Shown: piece after piece, positions 34,801-49,800 of the stretch | Layout: each line of letters opens with the position of its first letter | Numbering within the stretch: position 1 is the stretch's first letter | Source of the DNA: Enoplosus armatus | Taxonomy: Eukaryota > Chordata > Actinopteri > Centrarchiformes > Enoplosidae | Length of the DNA: 64,000 nt | Direction: 5' to 3' | Assembly (NCBI RefSeq): GCF_043641665.1 | Contig: NC_092194.1 | Coordinates: forward strand, 17,299,298-17,363,297 | Program-made: the position numbers and the translations under genes | Notes under the pieces: model-generated | The model's input: the letters and a program-made list of their open reading frames with translations, nothing else | Told to the model about the DNA's origin: nothing | Database searches by the model: none

Positions 34801-37800
34801 GACATTTTGCCAGAGCTGGAGCAGCAGTCGCTACAGGAAACAGTCAGGAAGCTGCACAAACACTGGAAGGTTAGTGCTTTGAATAGTGTCATTTTACAAG
34901 TGCAAAATTATTTTTATTATTAATAATGTATAATACCCGTCTAAATATTTTAATTTTTTACTAATACAAATAAACCAAAATTTGTACTGCACTTCTCAAC
35001 GCCAAAACGTTGCTTGAAACAAACGGCACAAATTGTTCTAAATCTGGCCTCGTTTATTTCTCCTTTCCCAGGATATTCAGACAGACGCCCCCTTTCACCT
35101 CCTGCATCTTAAAGTGGAGGTGGAGAGGAGCAAGCTGATGGTGTTGCTGCAGGAGTGTCAGGCGGAGGTGACCAGGGAGAACCGCCACCTGGCTAGCATG
35201 GGGAGCGAGAGGCTCATCAAGGAGCACAGGGTGAGCGCAGTGTGGCTGGCCGGTTTTCTGCATTGATTAACTCGGTGTGAAATAATTCAATGCAGATTCA
35301 CTGCTGTGTACCAGCGTGGGAAGATTTCGATGAACTTGATCCAAAAGAACTGAAGCTCTTCCAGTGTCAACCAAATACTGTCCTCAACAGTGTTTTGTTG
35401 TCTTACATTCACATACATTTACATTTTTTTACTGTGTATGAAGCGCGAGCACATTTGCTTTTTGATTAACAGGAGTAAAATCCATGCTATCCTGTGTTCA
35501 CTTCTAACAAGTCAATTATTGTGTTTTTTTTACTTTAGGCCTACTTTAGGGAAAAAGGCCCCCAGTCCATCTGTGAGAAAAGGCTGCAGCTGATGGAGGA
35601 ACTTTGTCAAAAGCTCCCTGAGGGTGACTCTGTCCACCAGACCCTGGAAACAGCAAGAAAAGACTTCTCTGAGGTCCAAGAGGAAATCGAGAACACCCAT
35701 CAGAAGCTAATGCAGCACCCAGATAAATGGAAAGAGTACAACACAAGGTACAATAACTACTTATTTTGGTGAAGTCCTCTTTGAATGCAGTCAAGGGGTT
35801 GCGGTGGTTACAGCGTACATTCATACAGCATAGGGACTGAGTTGTAGTCCTGCATAACACTGTTTCAACAATGAATGTGTTGTTCATTAACCAGGCAGTG
35901 TCCTGCATTCATTACATACCCAAAGTAATCATGTTTAAATTCTTTCATTCACTTGAGGTGAGGAGAGAGACAGTTGAAGTGTAGAGAAGGTTTTGCACTG
36001 CATGTGGTTCTGAAAGATTGCAAGTTTGTCTAGTTTTACGGAAAAGGCAAAAATTCCTTATTCTGCTCTCCACATTGTCTTCATTGTCAACACACATTGC
36101 ACATACAGTAAACACAACAGTGAACACAAAGGAGTCTGAACCGGACCATTCACAGTTGTTGTTGTTGTTGTTGTCACCACATAGCCCTGATTACATTTTG
36201 AGGAGGTGCACATTAGCAACAGCAAACCCCTGTAACTGCTTAACTTTTGAATGAAGGTGCCTCAAGAAGAGCTCAACAGAGAAAAATCTCTCTTTAATCT
36301 GGCAGTTATTTTTAAGCATTAGTAGTATAAGCATAGTCATTTTTATGTAATTTTATGTAATGCACACCTGGTCGACAGATGCTTTGGAAAATCCAATCAT
36401 GTCACAAAAGTCTGAAATCTGTGAGACACAACATTTCGATCATGGTTCGTAGAACACAAATGCTGGTTTCATTTTTAATGAAATGATTTTTAAATGTATT
36501 GTTTTTCATGTTAAGGATGTTTTTTTATCATTATTGATGTGTTAATTGTCTCCCTTTTTGATCACCTGTTAAAGACGAGTTGGTTCACAGTTTGCCTCTA
36601 ATAAACTCATTTCTGATAATGTGCAGAAATGCAACCTTTTCTTTTACAAGCAATCATTCGTGAAATCCTTTTTTGAATTTTAAGTGAAAATTTCCCTTTA
36701 TGGTGTGAAACAGGTACGCTGAACTCTCCTGCTGGCTTATATCTAAAGAAAGCCAACTGAGGCTGCTGAGAAACCGAGCCAATGACCCCAGAAAATATGG
36801 CCAGGTGAAGACTACCATCACGGTGAGTTAGTCCTTACACCCCACAGCCCAGCTATCCACTGACAGTCCCCTCCTCGCCTCCTCTGTGATGTGTCACTTG
36901 TGATGTGCCACTGGCTTGTCAGTGTCACTGCTGAGGAGATGAGACTGTAAAAACACTTTGTGTCAGGTGACTCTTGACCACATGAGCTGTATCACACTCT
37001 TTTGTTGACTGCAGGAGCTGAGGAATGATGCAGAGCTACAGGAGGGGAATCTTGGCTGGCTGAAAGCCCGTATGGCTGCACTTATTGAGATCAGTGCTGA
37101 CAGCGATGCCCAGAGGCAAGCAAGTGCACTGAGCAAGCTCTCCACTGATTTTAAGGGTCTTCTTTCTTCTCTCTTAGAGGTAAGTGAAGCTTTCACTTGT
37201 TTTATTAAGGTATCAGACACAATCCAAACATCATATTCCTTCTGAGAATCTACAGTATATTTATTAAACATTTGACCTTATTTAAGGGACATACAGAAAC
37301 AATAATATTACCATAATGTAACAGACCAGTGCACATTGTTAAGGCATTATCATGGCACTTTCATTTATAGGTAAGATATATCTCTGATTGTACTACACTG
37401 GACATGCATACCCCAGCATCATTTCATCATGTTTGTTCCCAAACTGTATTTTTCTCTGTTATATCTTCCAGGGTGAGAAGATGGTGCTGGCTGTGGGAGA
37501 CTGTGTGCAGTTTAGGGAAGAGGTACAAAGTACTTTGGATGATCTCGTGCAGGGCCAGAAAGAGGCTCAGGCTGAGGTCACCAAAATACTGGACTGTCCA
37601 ACTGTTCGAGAAGCCCAGCAACTACTTCTCGTTCACCAGGTGCAGTAGGATGTTTACAAAAAGATTGCAGACTTTACTTTTAGGGTTAACTTTGAATTAA
37701 TTTCAATAGATTAACACTTTGACTGTGTCCTATAGCAACTGTTAAAACGCCTAAAGCTGAAGAGAAAGGATGTCCAGCAGCTGATCACTAGAGGTCAGCA

Positions 37801-40800
37801 GCTCCAGGCTGAGGAGGGCTTGGGAGAGACTCTGCAGCAGGACCTGCAGAATTTAGAGAACACACTCAGCAAAATGGAGCAGAATATGGATTCACAGGAG
37901 CAAAGCCTTGAGGTGAGCAGTGTTACTATTGTTGTTAACTGTTACTGAGTAACATTTCACTGTGTATGTAAATCAGCACTGTTTCTCTGAATAATAACCT
38001 GCAACAATTCTTTGCAAAATATTAGAAAAATGGCAGAAAGGGTTTTCCCCTGGAAATGTATTAACAGAGGTGGGAAGCTTTGATATTGACTGACTGACTT
38101 GCTTGTAAAAACATTTTTTTACTACGATTATTAACTGTGAAATAAACATACAATGTTATCAGTCAATTGCCTGTTAGCCTCTGAGCTGAATCCTGACGCC
38201 TCAGTTATTAAATGACGGCATTAAGAGTTGCCTCATTCACTAAATACGTGGCCTTTGCTGTGTGATATAGCACCTCTGTCCATTTCTTCTGAAGGTTAAT
38301 GTTATTTCAATAATGTGTAAATAAAACCTGCCCAGGGACTATAAATGAAAATTACCCTTTTGACACAATTACATCATATTGATGTTAATGAATGTGTGTT
38401 GTCCCCTATAAATAAATAAATAAAGTTAAGTAAGTAAAGTAAAGCAGACCCTGACAGATCTGCCTAAGGTTTTGTGGCCAGAAAAAAGCTCAGCCATGAG
38501 AAGGAGGAGAGGGGTTCCTGTTAATGCAGTAGGCTTTGGAGATGTAGTATTTGTGGAAATCTGTCCCGAGAGGAGGGTAGAGAGGTCTGATTGATGTTTT
38601 CTGCTGGAAGGACTTGCCCTCTGAGGCTTCTCAGTTCCTTTAGAAGATAGTGATGCAGTGAGTCATCACACTCTTGATGGTGCTTTTATAGAACGTAGAC
38701 AGGATGGAGCTGGGTGTCTTGAAATGGAAACTTTGTTGGGTTTCTCTGTGTTAGGGAGGATGCACTATGGGTCCAAGTAAAAGGTTCTCAGTAAGCTTCC
38801 CACCAATAAACCTGATGTTTCTGACCCACCACTGGCGCGAGGTGCTTGCAGAATGTAAGCTGTGCGACCTCTGTCAATATGCTGACTCATCACCCCTTCT
38901 GATAAAGCCAAACAGGGCGGTGTCATCTGCATACTTAATGATGTGATTTGAGCTGGACCGGCACTAAACTCATGTGTCATTGTGTTCTTTTGGTGGTGAT
39001 CTTGATCTGGGATTACTGCCATTAGAAAGTAATTATTAATCTTTTCCTGCTGTAACTTTTATACTACATTCAAGTGATAGTGATATTAGGAAGCAATCGA
39101 AGTTTGCTGCTAAACAACATTGCATTTGACAAACAGCATATTATCAGTCTCTTCTATATCAATGATTTGGGGGCATTGTCATCATCAGGTCACACTGGCA
39201 GCCTGGCAGGAGTTTGACAGCCAGCAGGAGGCAGTTCTTGAGTTTGTTAATAAGGCACGCTCAACGATGGAGAGAGACCTGAACTTCAGCAGTCCAGAGA
39301 GCCTGGCTGTTGAACTCGACCAGGCCAGAGTAAGTTTGTCTTTGGGTTTACTCCTGTGGGCATATTCTGTGGTTTTCTCTTAACATTTTTTACTACTGGA
39401 AGAATATTATAATATAATAATATTATAATATTATTATATATATATATAATATAATATATTATTTTTATTTTTATTTTTATTCTTATTCTTATTTTAGCTT
39501 TTATATTCTACTTATTTGTTATCAAAACATTAGCTCCTTCAGACCACAGCAAATTCCTTGTAATGTATGTTACTTGGCAATAAACAGTTTCTGATTCTGA
39601 TTCTGATTCTGAATATTAGCTAAATGGGAAATATCACCAATATCCTTTATTTTGTAAACAGGTGTTGTTGAAGCAGTGTGAAGCAGAGGTCTCACATATG
39701 AACACTTTGCTGAAAAGAGCAACAGAAATTCAGCTTGGTCCAAAGAACAAGACTCTGCTTTTACAACAAGCTCGTTCCCTCAGTGAGCAAGTGGACAAAG
39801 TAGAGGCTGGGCTCAAAAAAGAGTAAGATGATGGATTTCATTCTTGTTGCTTCTGCTAAATAATGTTATAGTAGTATTCAGATAGTGTTTCCAAATACAT
39901 TATGGTTTTAGCCTGAAATGGTACCAATCAAAATTTACATAGTGACACAGGTTTATTTAAAAGTTAATTGATAATAGTTTTGTGTGATAAATTACCAATC
40001 TCAATGACCCAGATGTAGTAAATCCCATTATCTGGTACTCTGCATCTCACATGATTTCCAAGGTTTATTTGTAACTATTACTTGCCAATTTATAATTTAT
40101 ACTCTCATGTTCCAGTGTCAAGACTCTGGAAGAAATGAAAACTCAGTGGGACCAATTTGGAGCTGGGTTTGAAACCTTTTCCTTGTGGATATCGGACAAG
40201 GAAAAGCAGCTGGATGTACTGAAATCTTCTACTTTGCCTCTTGAACAGCAGGTCAACACAGTAAAGGTACAGTATTGTGTATTATAAAGCTACAACTCTC
40301 TTATCAGCTTAGCTTAGCCAATCAATCAGGCTGTCTTAAGGAGCCATTGGTGTTAGAAAGCAACAACACATGCCTTCTTTGCCCAAGCACTGATACACTG
40401 TCTCTTTTTTGCACAGAGCCCTCTGTCTTCAATTCAAATGGAGGAGTAACTGTGCTTTGTGTTTGACTTAGCCGTTTCAGTGCTGACAACCTCAAGCTGT
40501 CACAATGTGCTAGTTAGATGCACATTAGCTTTTAGGATGAGGTGTAACTCTTGTGAGAAAGCACTCAGGCATTTCTGATAGTTATGAAAGTTATGATCAT
40601 TATTTGCTCTTTTCCCTTGAAACAAGAATATGTTTTTATTTATTTTTGTAGTGATTTAAATGGCTGTTTTGTGTAACTTTAATGAGCAACAGTGTATAAT
40701 GGCCAAGGCATCTCCCCTGGACAAAGATAATTATCTCAGTGTTGCTTTTATTTATTGTTTTGCATCCGTACCTGCATGGACAGGCTGTTGGTGCAGAGCT

Positions 40801-43800
40801 TCAGGGGCGAGCTGAGGTCCCTTCTCAGCTGGAGGCAGATTCCCAGGCACTAGCCCAGTTCGTATCTTCAGGGGAGGCAGCTCGCATCAAGGCCCGTCTG
40901 ACCCAAATCGGCAGGTACTGGGAGGAGCTGAAGGAGAGCGTACAGCAGCTTGACGGACAGCTGGAGGAAAGCTCTTCTCACCAGCAAAAGTTCAAAACTA
41001 GCCTTGAGGAGGTAAATAGGTTATTGATACTTTTTTTCAATATCATGACAATATACAGAATATCATTTAGAGAAGAAATGGATATGCTGTTAGTTTTTTT
41101 TTGTCTTTGTTCTCTCCTAGGTTCAAGCATCTCTCTGTGAGCTACACACAAAACTGGAGCATCCTATCAAATCCTGCACCGCCTCATCAGAGACCTACAA
41201 AGCTCTTCAAAACCACATGGTGCTCACTTGTTCTTACTTTTATATTTACTATACTTCATTGTTTTGCTCCTTTAATAAACTATACACACCGACAGTATTT
41301 GAAAATGAACTGCAAAGCATAATACAATGCCAGTCGTCCTTTTCTGTGCCAGTTTTTCAGCTCACAGGTAAGGCAGTGTGGGTCACTGTCTTGTGTTTGT
41401 ATTTCACAGGAGGTCTGTCAGCATCTGGAAAAGCTGAAGGGATCCTTGCTGTCCCTGTCAGCTGGTGCCCGAAGACTCAGTGACAAAGAGCAAGCAGAGA
41501 GGACTGTGACAGAGCTGAACGCCAGCTACGACCAAAACATTCAGGAAGCAAAAGACAAACAGAGCACTTTGGAAAACTTGCTTTCTCTTTGGCAAAAGTA
41601 AGAGCTAATGAACAGTCCATTGATTCAACATGTGTAGGATTTTGATAACCTGTGAATAAAAGCAATGTTATCCTAGACAGATAGATACAATAAGAAATGT
41701 CGATGGTAAACACATTTCTCCACTTGCAGTAGAGTACAGCCAACATTGTAAACTGAAAAATAAATACAATTTTACTCTTTGAGACACCAGTATTTCTATT
41801 GATGTGTTTCAGATATGAGAAACAGCGTTCAAACTTTGTTTCCTGCTTGGAGAGGAGTGAATCTGCATCCAAACCGGAGAGTCAGTTTCTGTCAGCTGAT
41901 AAAGCCAAGCTCCGCACAGAGATACAAGATTTGCAGGTACAATACATACACACATAGTTATCCAAAGCACATCGAAATCCAAGTCCCTAAACCCCTAAAA
42001 TAATTTGCAAATGAATATGAAGTGGTTAAAAACAAATAGTCTGTGGTGGGGGATCAGATTTTTGTCCCCATATATGACAATGTGAACTGACTTAATGCCC
42101 GCACAAAATGATAAATAAATGGAAAATAGAATATTTTGAGTTTTTGTAAGTAAAGTATGTTATATATTCATTGCAGGCCTTGCACTCTGAGGTCCAGTCC
42201 CTTTATCCTGCTCATGCTGAATTGATGTCGTTGGGGACTTCCTTGTGTCCGACTGCACCAGAAGAGAGAGTGAGGCAGCTGAAAGATGAGCTAGAGACCC
42301 TGCAGAGGAGATTACATGTTCAAAATGAAGTCCTCCCTCAAAGGTAAGATAATCTAACACAAAATCATGTTTCTTTTAATTGTAATTTCCTTCACAGGTC
42401 ACACATACATACATATACTGTTCCAGGGACCTGTCTGATGAAGCAGGTTCAGTGTGATCAGTCTATCTTTGATTACACTGGTCTCACAAACCTAAATATT
42501 TGCCATCAGGGCAATTAAAGGGAAAATCAACCTGAATACTGATTATACTATGAATACTGATTTAACTATTTTAACATTTTGTTACAAATACAGTACATTT
42601 AATACTTGTCTAAAATATGTCTGATTTTGTCCCCCAGAATCAAAGATCTTCAGAGCCACCTCTTGCTGGTGGAGCAGTTCGACCAGGCCCTGGTCAAATT
42701 CTCCCAGTGGAGTGAGACCATTCTCTCAAATCTGCACTCAGCTTCTCAAATTAACATTAGCAATCTGCAGTCTGCTGCCATACAAGTAAAGGTGAGAACC
42801 ACCTTTTGTGCATGCAGGATGCTAGTTAACAGACGATTAGCATTTTGCTTCAGAGCAACAACTGATCCTCTATCAATTGCCTTTGACAGGAGACCCAGGT
42901 GGCTTTACAGAAGCAGTCCAGTGTGAGACAGAGCTTGGAGCAGCAGACCGAGAAGCTCTGTCAGTTCTGTGAGCCCAGTGATACACAGCTGCTCTGCAGC
43001 AGAGCAGACAGCTGTCTGCAGCCATACCTGGAGGCCCAGCACATAGCTGAGCTCCAGTTAGAGTGCCTTGAAAGGCTTGAGGCTTTTCTGCAGACCCACA
43101 GTGTGGCTGCAGGGGTGTTGCGGGGTCTGAAGCAGACTGTGGAGAGTGCTGGGAGTTGGGACCGTGGAAAGGTAGAGGAGCTGCAGCAGGAGCTGGCCAC
43201 TATAGTCCCAGACATAACCCAGCTCGAGACTCTAGCCGTAAATCTGGACAGCAGCCTCTGTAAAAGCCATCTCCACATTGGTGCTGACGAGGGTTCTCGT
43301 AAGTCATGCCGCATGCTGGCTGATTCACTCAGTGCTGAGCTGGATACAGTGAGGAACTTGCTTGGTACCAAGCAGAGTGAAGCAGAGGCCCTGGGGGCTC
43401 TCTGGACCTCATTTAGACAGCGGAAAGAACAACTGCTCAAAGCTGTGGAGGACATTGAAGAAAAAGCTGACCACCAGAGCTTCAAAGAGCCCAGCCTGCA
43501 CGCCCTACAGCAGAGGTAAAGCATTACAAGAGTGTAATCAAAAAGTTTGTGGGGATATTAACATTGGTGCTAATACCATAGGTGGGTTTGAGAACATATT
43601 CAACAGCAACATATTATCCATCTGATTGCCAGGCTTAGGTTCTTTAATCAGATGGAAGATGAGCTCCAGTCACACCAGCATGAGGAGCAGTGGCTGAGGG
43701 ATAAGGGCAACCAGCTGGCCCAGAGAGATGCAGAGTTGGCTGGGGAGGTACTGAGAGAGATCAGTCTGCTGGAGACCACATGGGAGGACACCAAGAGGCT

Positions 43801-46800
43801 CATCACAGAGAGGTACTGAAGGAATGGAAGAGGGTTGTCTATACTACTGAGTCAGTAAATATTGCATTATCAAAAGGTGCTGGTATAAGCTTAAGACAAT
43901 ACTGAAAACAATAGCCACTAATTAATACTGAGCCGCAATGCTAAAAAAAACTGTTTAAAGATCTGAACTCTCTGTTGTAGTACTTTGTTCTCATGTACAC
44001 TAATTAAAGGATTATGAAACAGTCTTTTTGGCAGAAATGCTTTGTTACACTGACCTCTATGGGTTGATTGTTTCAAGTGTGTTGCACTTGTGACCACATG
44101 GTAAAATTATGTAATTTTGAAATATTTTATCCCTTCTGGGATGTGAAAATTTCAACTGCTAAATGTCTGAAAAACAGAATTTTCTGTCTGTTTTTCATTA
44201 CTTTTCAAGAGCTTGTTGGCATGTTTTATTTATATTTTTTCACGTTCATTTTCTCTGTTTTGCAGTTTATTGTATGTTTATTTATTTATTTACAGTTACA
44301 TTTAGATATAAGATTGAATTGGTAATAATCTTCCCTCTTTCTGTGACAGACAGGAGCAGTGCAATGTTCTTGTTGAGCTTATGAAAGAATATCAAATCCT
44401 GAAAACCTCCATCAGCAGCATTATTGAGAGCACCGAACCTCTGGTTGAAATCAGCTCTGTTTTGAAGGATCATGAGGAAACCAGGAGGTCACTAACCAAG
44501 GTCAGGTCAAATAATTATTAATCTTTTTGGGGATGTAACTCTTCTCATGTTCTTGTAATTAAACTGTTCATTATACAAATACAGAAAAAAGAAAAATGTA
44601 TTGTAGTATTTTTGCCTTTATGATTGGTCATCAGAATGCTTAAAAGGTTTTCTGTCTTTACTCCATTTGTAGCATGAGGCAGTGAAGGTAGAGATGGCTA
44701 GCAAGCAACATGAACTGGACCGCTTTTCCAGTAAAGGAAAACAGCTGGTGATTGAACTGAAGAAGATCCCTGAGTGTGACGCACAAATGATGAAAAAGGA
44801 TATGGAGACACTTGTTGATCAGTGGCTGGATGTAAGTCTGACTTGCTACAATCGTGATGTGTTGATTTGATGTGTCACTGATGTGCTTTTGATAGTTTTG
44901 GGACACCAATGGGGGGCTATGGCACAGAGGAGTAAGCTATATTAGGCTTTGACTATGCAGGTAATACTTCATAGGATCAATTTATTGCTGGTTTTGTTTT
45001 GTTTTTTCATGGAATTTGTTGACAAGAAGAAAAATATAATATATCGCCTGATCCTTTAAGAATTATCAGTTAAAATGTTTACCGACATGGTTTTTGCTAC
45101 ATGTCCTCACACCAAGTTTGATAAGACACTGGATGTCCTCACAAGTACAAAAGACAACACTTCTGTCTACTCCACATAGTATTGGTCTTAAGAGACCTGA
45201 ACGTCTTTGCCCAAAGAGGCAAAATCAGAATAAACTTAATTGCCAATGTATATACTTGAATTGGTCTATAAACATTAATAAAAAAAAACATAATTGCAAT
45301 GCAGAGCTTTGCAGTCTGTATTATGTTGTATTAGCAGTGCAACCTAATAGAAAACATGAAAAAAGACAGAGTTTGTGACTGATTTAATCCACTTCTCAGG
45401 TGTCTGAGAAGATAGATGATAACATTGATCGCCTGAATCAGAGTTTGGCACTGTGGGATGATGTGCGTAAAATCAACGAGGACATTGAGAGCTGGACAAG
45501 CAGCTGTGTGATTGAACTAAATGAGAGCCTGAACAACCTCAATGACAGTCAGAAGGTGTCTGCAAGGCTCTCCATGTTACAGGTAAGATTTCTGATGTCA
45601 TGGTAGTAATTTGTTTTACCCACTTTGGTGCCTGATAAGTATAATTTTCCACATGGGACAATGCAAATGTTAAGTTAATCACAAAATCATTATAGGTACC
45701 ATGACCCTGTCTGGTCAGAGACACCAAAAACGCAGCTAGTGCAACCAAACTGCCTGACATAACTCCAACATGATAGCTCCCTGCTTTAAATTACAAATAT
45801 GCTTAAAGACATACACACATTGTGCAGCCACAGACACAGGGTATAGTATCTCACAGATTACTAGACAAAACAAAGCAACTGATAAGGGGTGTACATCATT
45901 TTATACATCCACAGGCGGAAATGGCAGAGAAGGGGCAGAAACTTGAAACCCTGCAGAGCAAAGTATCAGAGCTGAAGAAGTGCAGTCAAAGTCAAGAGAC
46001 CCCTGCTAAATTACAGGTAATAAACATGATTATAATTGTATTTGTTTGGTTTTCAGAATGGTTATACTGTATTTCACAAGTGATACTACATTTGCACTCA
46101 TTGACCAACAAATATTAACCCTCATCCTGCAGAAGTAGGTCCTCCTCCATTTGCATGCGTGTCAACCACAACTTTTTATTCTACTTGCATCAGGTGCTGG
46201 AGAATGACCTTCGAAAAAAGATCAGCACTGCTCAGAAGCTACATGAGCAGGCCAGAGGAAACCTCATGGACTTCACTTCCCAAAGGAAACAGCTAGAAGA
46301 CTACATCTCACAGATGTCTGCATGGCTAAAAAGTATAGAGGATTCCATTGTTTCTTCTCCCACTGGATCAGATCCTGAGGACATCTGCAGAGTGAAGGTG
46401 CAGCCTAAATAACAACGACATAGCTCTCAATGTCATATGGCCTTTGTGTCGCCTCGTGCTGTCTAGTGTTTGTCATTTTTATATAGTAAATAGTTTTTAA
46501 GGTCTGTTGTTGCTTATGTTTTGTAGTTTGTTTCTTTTTACTGTTTCATAGTCTTTTTCTTAACAATTTTACTCTTGTGAAGCACCTTGTTGACTTGCTC
46601 TGTGAAAGGTGCAATACTAAATGAACTTTACCTGCTATTTACTTACTATAGTAAAGTACAGCCCTTGCAAAGTTGGGATGAGGAAGCTTGTTTGCAATGT
46701 TCCTTTGTAAACTTGAGAAAAGGGGAGTCTTTGGGATACAAAGTGATCCTGACACTGTTACTGGTTTGTGAGTTGTTGTTACAGAAAGGCAACCCTCCTT

Positions 46801-49800
46801 TTCTTATAGACAGAGATGTGAATGTAAGGACAATAATAAACTAAACTACTTTGTTAAACATGTTTTGAAGGACCTCCAGAAAGAGCTGCAAAACCAGCAG
46901 GGGAGTATTGACTCCACCAGGGAGAGCCTCAACACCCTGTGTAGGAAATATCCCTCTGAGGAGCTGGCTGGTTTGGGTTCAGCTCTCACTGACCTCATCA
47001 AGACTTATGAGTCTGTGAACCAGCTTTCTGCAAGGACACTGATGTCACTGCAGAACTGTCTTCAGCAGCAGTTCAATGGTGAGAAATCTGTAAAAAACTA
47101 ACCTGGATAAAACTATTGTACTACCTTCTGTTTCTGTGACCAGATACTTTCTGTAGCCTGCTATTCATTTCTTGCTTTTTAATGAGAAGCCATGCCTCAT
47201 ATAGTGACCTCTGAGTGTATAATTCTTTCTGTTTTAATCTACACCAGATATTAATTCTCTTTTTTCCCCCTGTCTTCTCAGATCTAGTTCAGGAGTTCCA
47301 TCGGTGGCTTTCAGAACAGAGGGAGATAGTGAAAGAATGCTCTGACCGATCTGGAGACACCCAAATTGTGGAACGCAAACTACAGAAACTAAAGGTAAAA
47401 CTGATACTGAACTGAATAGCTGGAGCTCACTAAATCATAGTCTTTGATGGGGATGAGAGAAGTATTTAAATGTGCTGTTATCTACAACTGATGAAATGAA
47501 AGAACAACTGAAATTCCTAATTCAGATACATCATACTTGCCAGGAGTTACAAATACAAAGCTAAAAGATGTTGGTGATATGGTTTATCTGTCAGGGCGCC
47601 ATGGATCGTGTGGAGGAGGGTGAGGTACGTCTTACTCAGGTCTGTGAGGAAGGAGAGAAGCTCCTACTGCATCTTCCCAAAGCCAGCGCTGGGCAAGTCC
47701 AGCAGCACCTTTCCTCCATCCAGCAGGACTGGGACAGCTTTGTGGAGCAGTGCAGACAGAACCAACAGATCCTGGAAGACAGTGCATCACTCATGAAGGG
47801 GTAGGAGACTCCCACAAACCAGTTCTATAAAGCACTTTCGAAGCTAACCATTTATAAACATTGCATTGTAAATTCCTCGTAGGTTTGAGGGTCGCCTTAA
47901 GAAGCTCAGGTGGTGGTTGGAGCACATGGAAATGAGGATGACTACAGATCTGCTTGAAGCCAAACAGCGTGGTCCTGAAAAGGCTATGCTTGAGCAAGTG
48001 GACGAATATCAGCAGGAAGTGCTCAAAGAAAGGTACTAAATCCGATTCAAGTCTGTGTATTTACTTAAGAAAAAGGAAAATAGATGTTTTTCATTGTCTC
48101 TGAAGGTCCCCAAAAGGATCCCTAACAATTGTACCCAATCAAACATCAAAGTACTCTTTGTAGCTTATTTAAACATTTTACTTCCTTCCCTGCAGGGATT
48201 CTTTTGAGCGCTTATGTCAGGAGGGCCAGGCGCTGAATGAAGGTGGCCGAGGCGATGGTAGTGAGACAAGAGTGTCCGCTCAGCTGCAGTCACAGCACCA
48301 GGCCCTGCTGAGGCGTGTGAGAGAGAGGCTGCGCAGCTGCCAGCTCACTTTACAGGAGCAACAGGCCTTTGAAGAGACACTGCAGACTACTTGGACCTGG
48401 CTTAGTGGAGTCCAGGAGCGCCTGGCGTCACTCAACAGCACAGTCGGCAATAAAGAGACTCTGGAGAAAAGACTAGGTCTTGTACAGGTCAGTGAATGAT
48501 GTCCTGATTGGTGTTTGCTGGACACGTTTTGAAACATGGAAATGATCTTTTAGTTTTTTCTTGGTGTTTTTTTTTATACATGCAGGATATCCTGCTAATG
48601 AAGGGTGAAGGTGAGGTGAAGCTCAACATGACCGTAGGAAAAGGAGAACAGGTCCTGAAGCACAACAGAATGGAGGGGCAGGAGGCCATTTGTTCTCAGT
48701 TACAGAGCCTGAAGGATGCCTGGGCCAATATGTTGATGACTTCCATGAGTTGCCACAGGTAGGACGTGTGTCATCTTCTGCACCCCGGGAGAATTGTCAG
48801 GCTGCCGTAGTTCATAATTGAGGGCTTCTTAATTTCTTATAAAATGTTATTATTGTCCATAGTCGCCTGGAGTGGACAGTGGCACAGTGGACCAGCTTTC
48901 AGGAAAGTAAAGGCCAACTGCAGCAGTGGATGGAGTCAGTGGAGCAGGAGGTGGGAATGACTCTACCTCAGCAGCCAGGCCTCAAAGAGAAGTCCGCTTT
49001 ACTTGAGCGCCTGAGGGCCATCCAGGCTGATGTGGACGCTCATGCAGCAGCACTGTCACGCCTAACAGACAAAGCAGTGGAGATGCACGAAAAAACTGGC
49101 GACCAGACCTTTGGACCAGAATCAAAGGCGGAGCTCAATGCGCACTTTGCTGATATCTCAGCTGTTGTCAAGGTGATCGAAATACAAGCATAGGTGAAAT
49201 AGTACTTGCAAATAATTGCTGAATCCTAGGTGAATAATTCAGGAAAACAGGACCAGCCAAAAGAGGCTGCATCTGGGAGGGATCCAAGAGCGCTCTCACA
49301 GGGCAGACACTCCAACAAGGTGGTTTAAGTGGCCAAATTGTTGCCAAAATTCAGAGACTGGTTACATTAAGCAAGTTAAGACAGATTGTTAGTATATTAG
49401 ATTGACTTTAACTGTGATTGACTGTCAAGGTTGCACAGAATTAAGTTAAAACATGCATTCAATATTTGCAAATACTATTTGACACGTTCATATTTAGACA
49501 GTGCTTCATTCATATCTGGTAGCTGGTGTTTACATTGTCTTTTTCTTCCACAAAGGGTAAAGTGCAGTCCATGCAAAACATTGTGTCTGAGCATGAGCAG
49601 TATCTCGATGCTCTGAGAGACTTCAACGACTGGCTGATTTCAGCAAAAGAGGAGCTCCAGCGCTGGTCAGACCTGTCAGGAGACTCAGTCTCCATAAAAA
49701 GAAAGCTCTCCAGGGTGCAGGTGAGGAACTTGAGGAAAATGTTTTTAGTAAGAAGGAGGCACCTGGGAGCCATCTTAACTAGATGTTTACTAATTCAGCT

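Noticed and set aside
36963..37271. Minus-strand open frames opposite syne1 exons (several, up to ~190 codons, e.g. 42961-43524)
   Set aside because: Antisense shadows of spectrin-repeat exons; no splice structure or recognisable protein.
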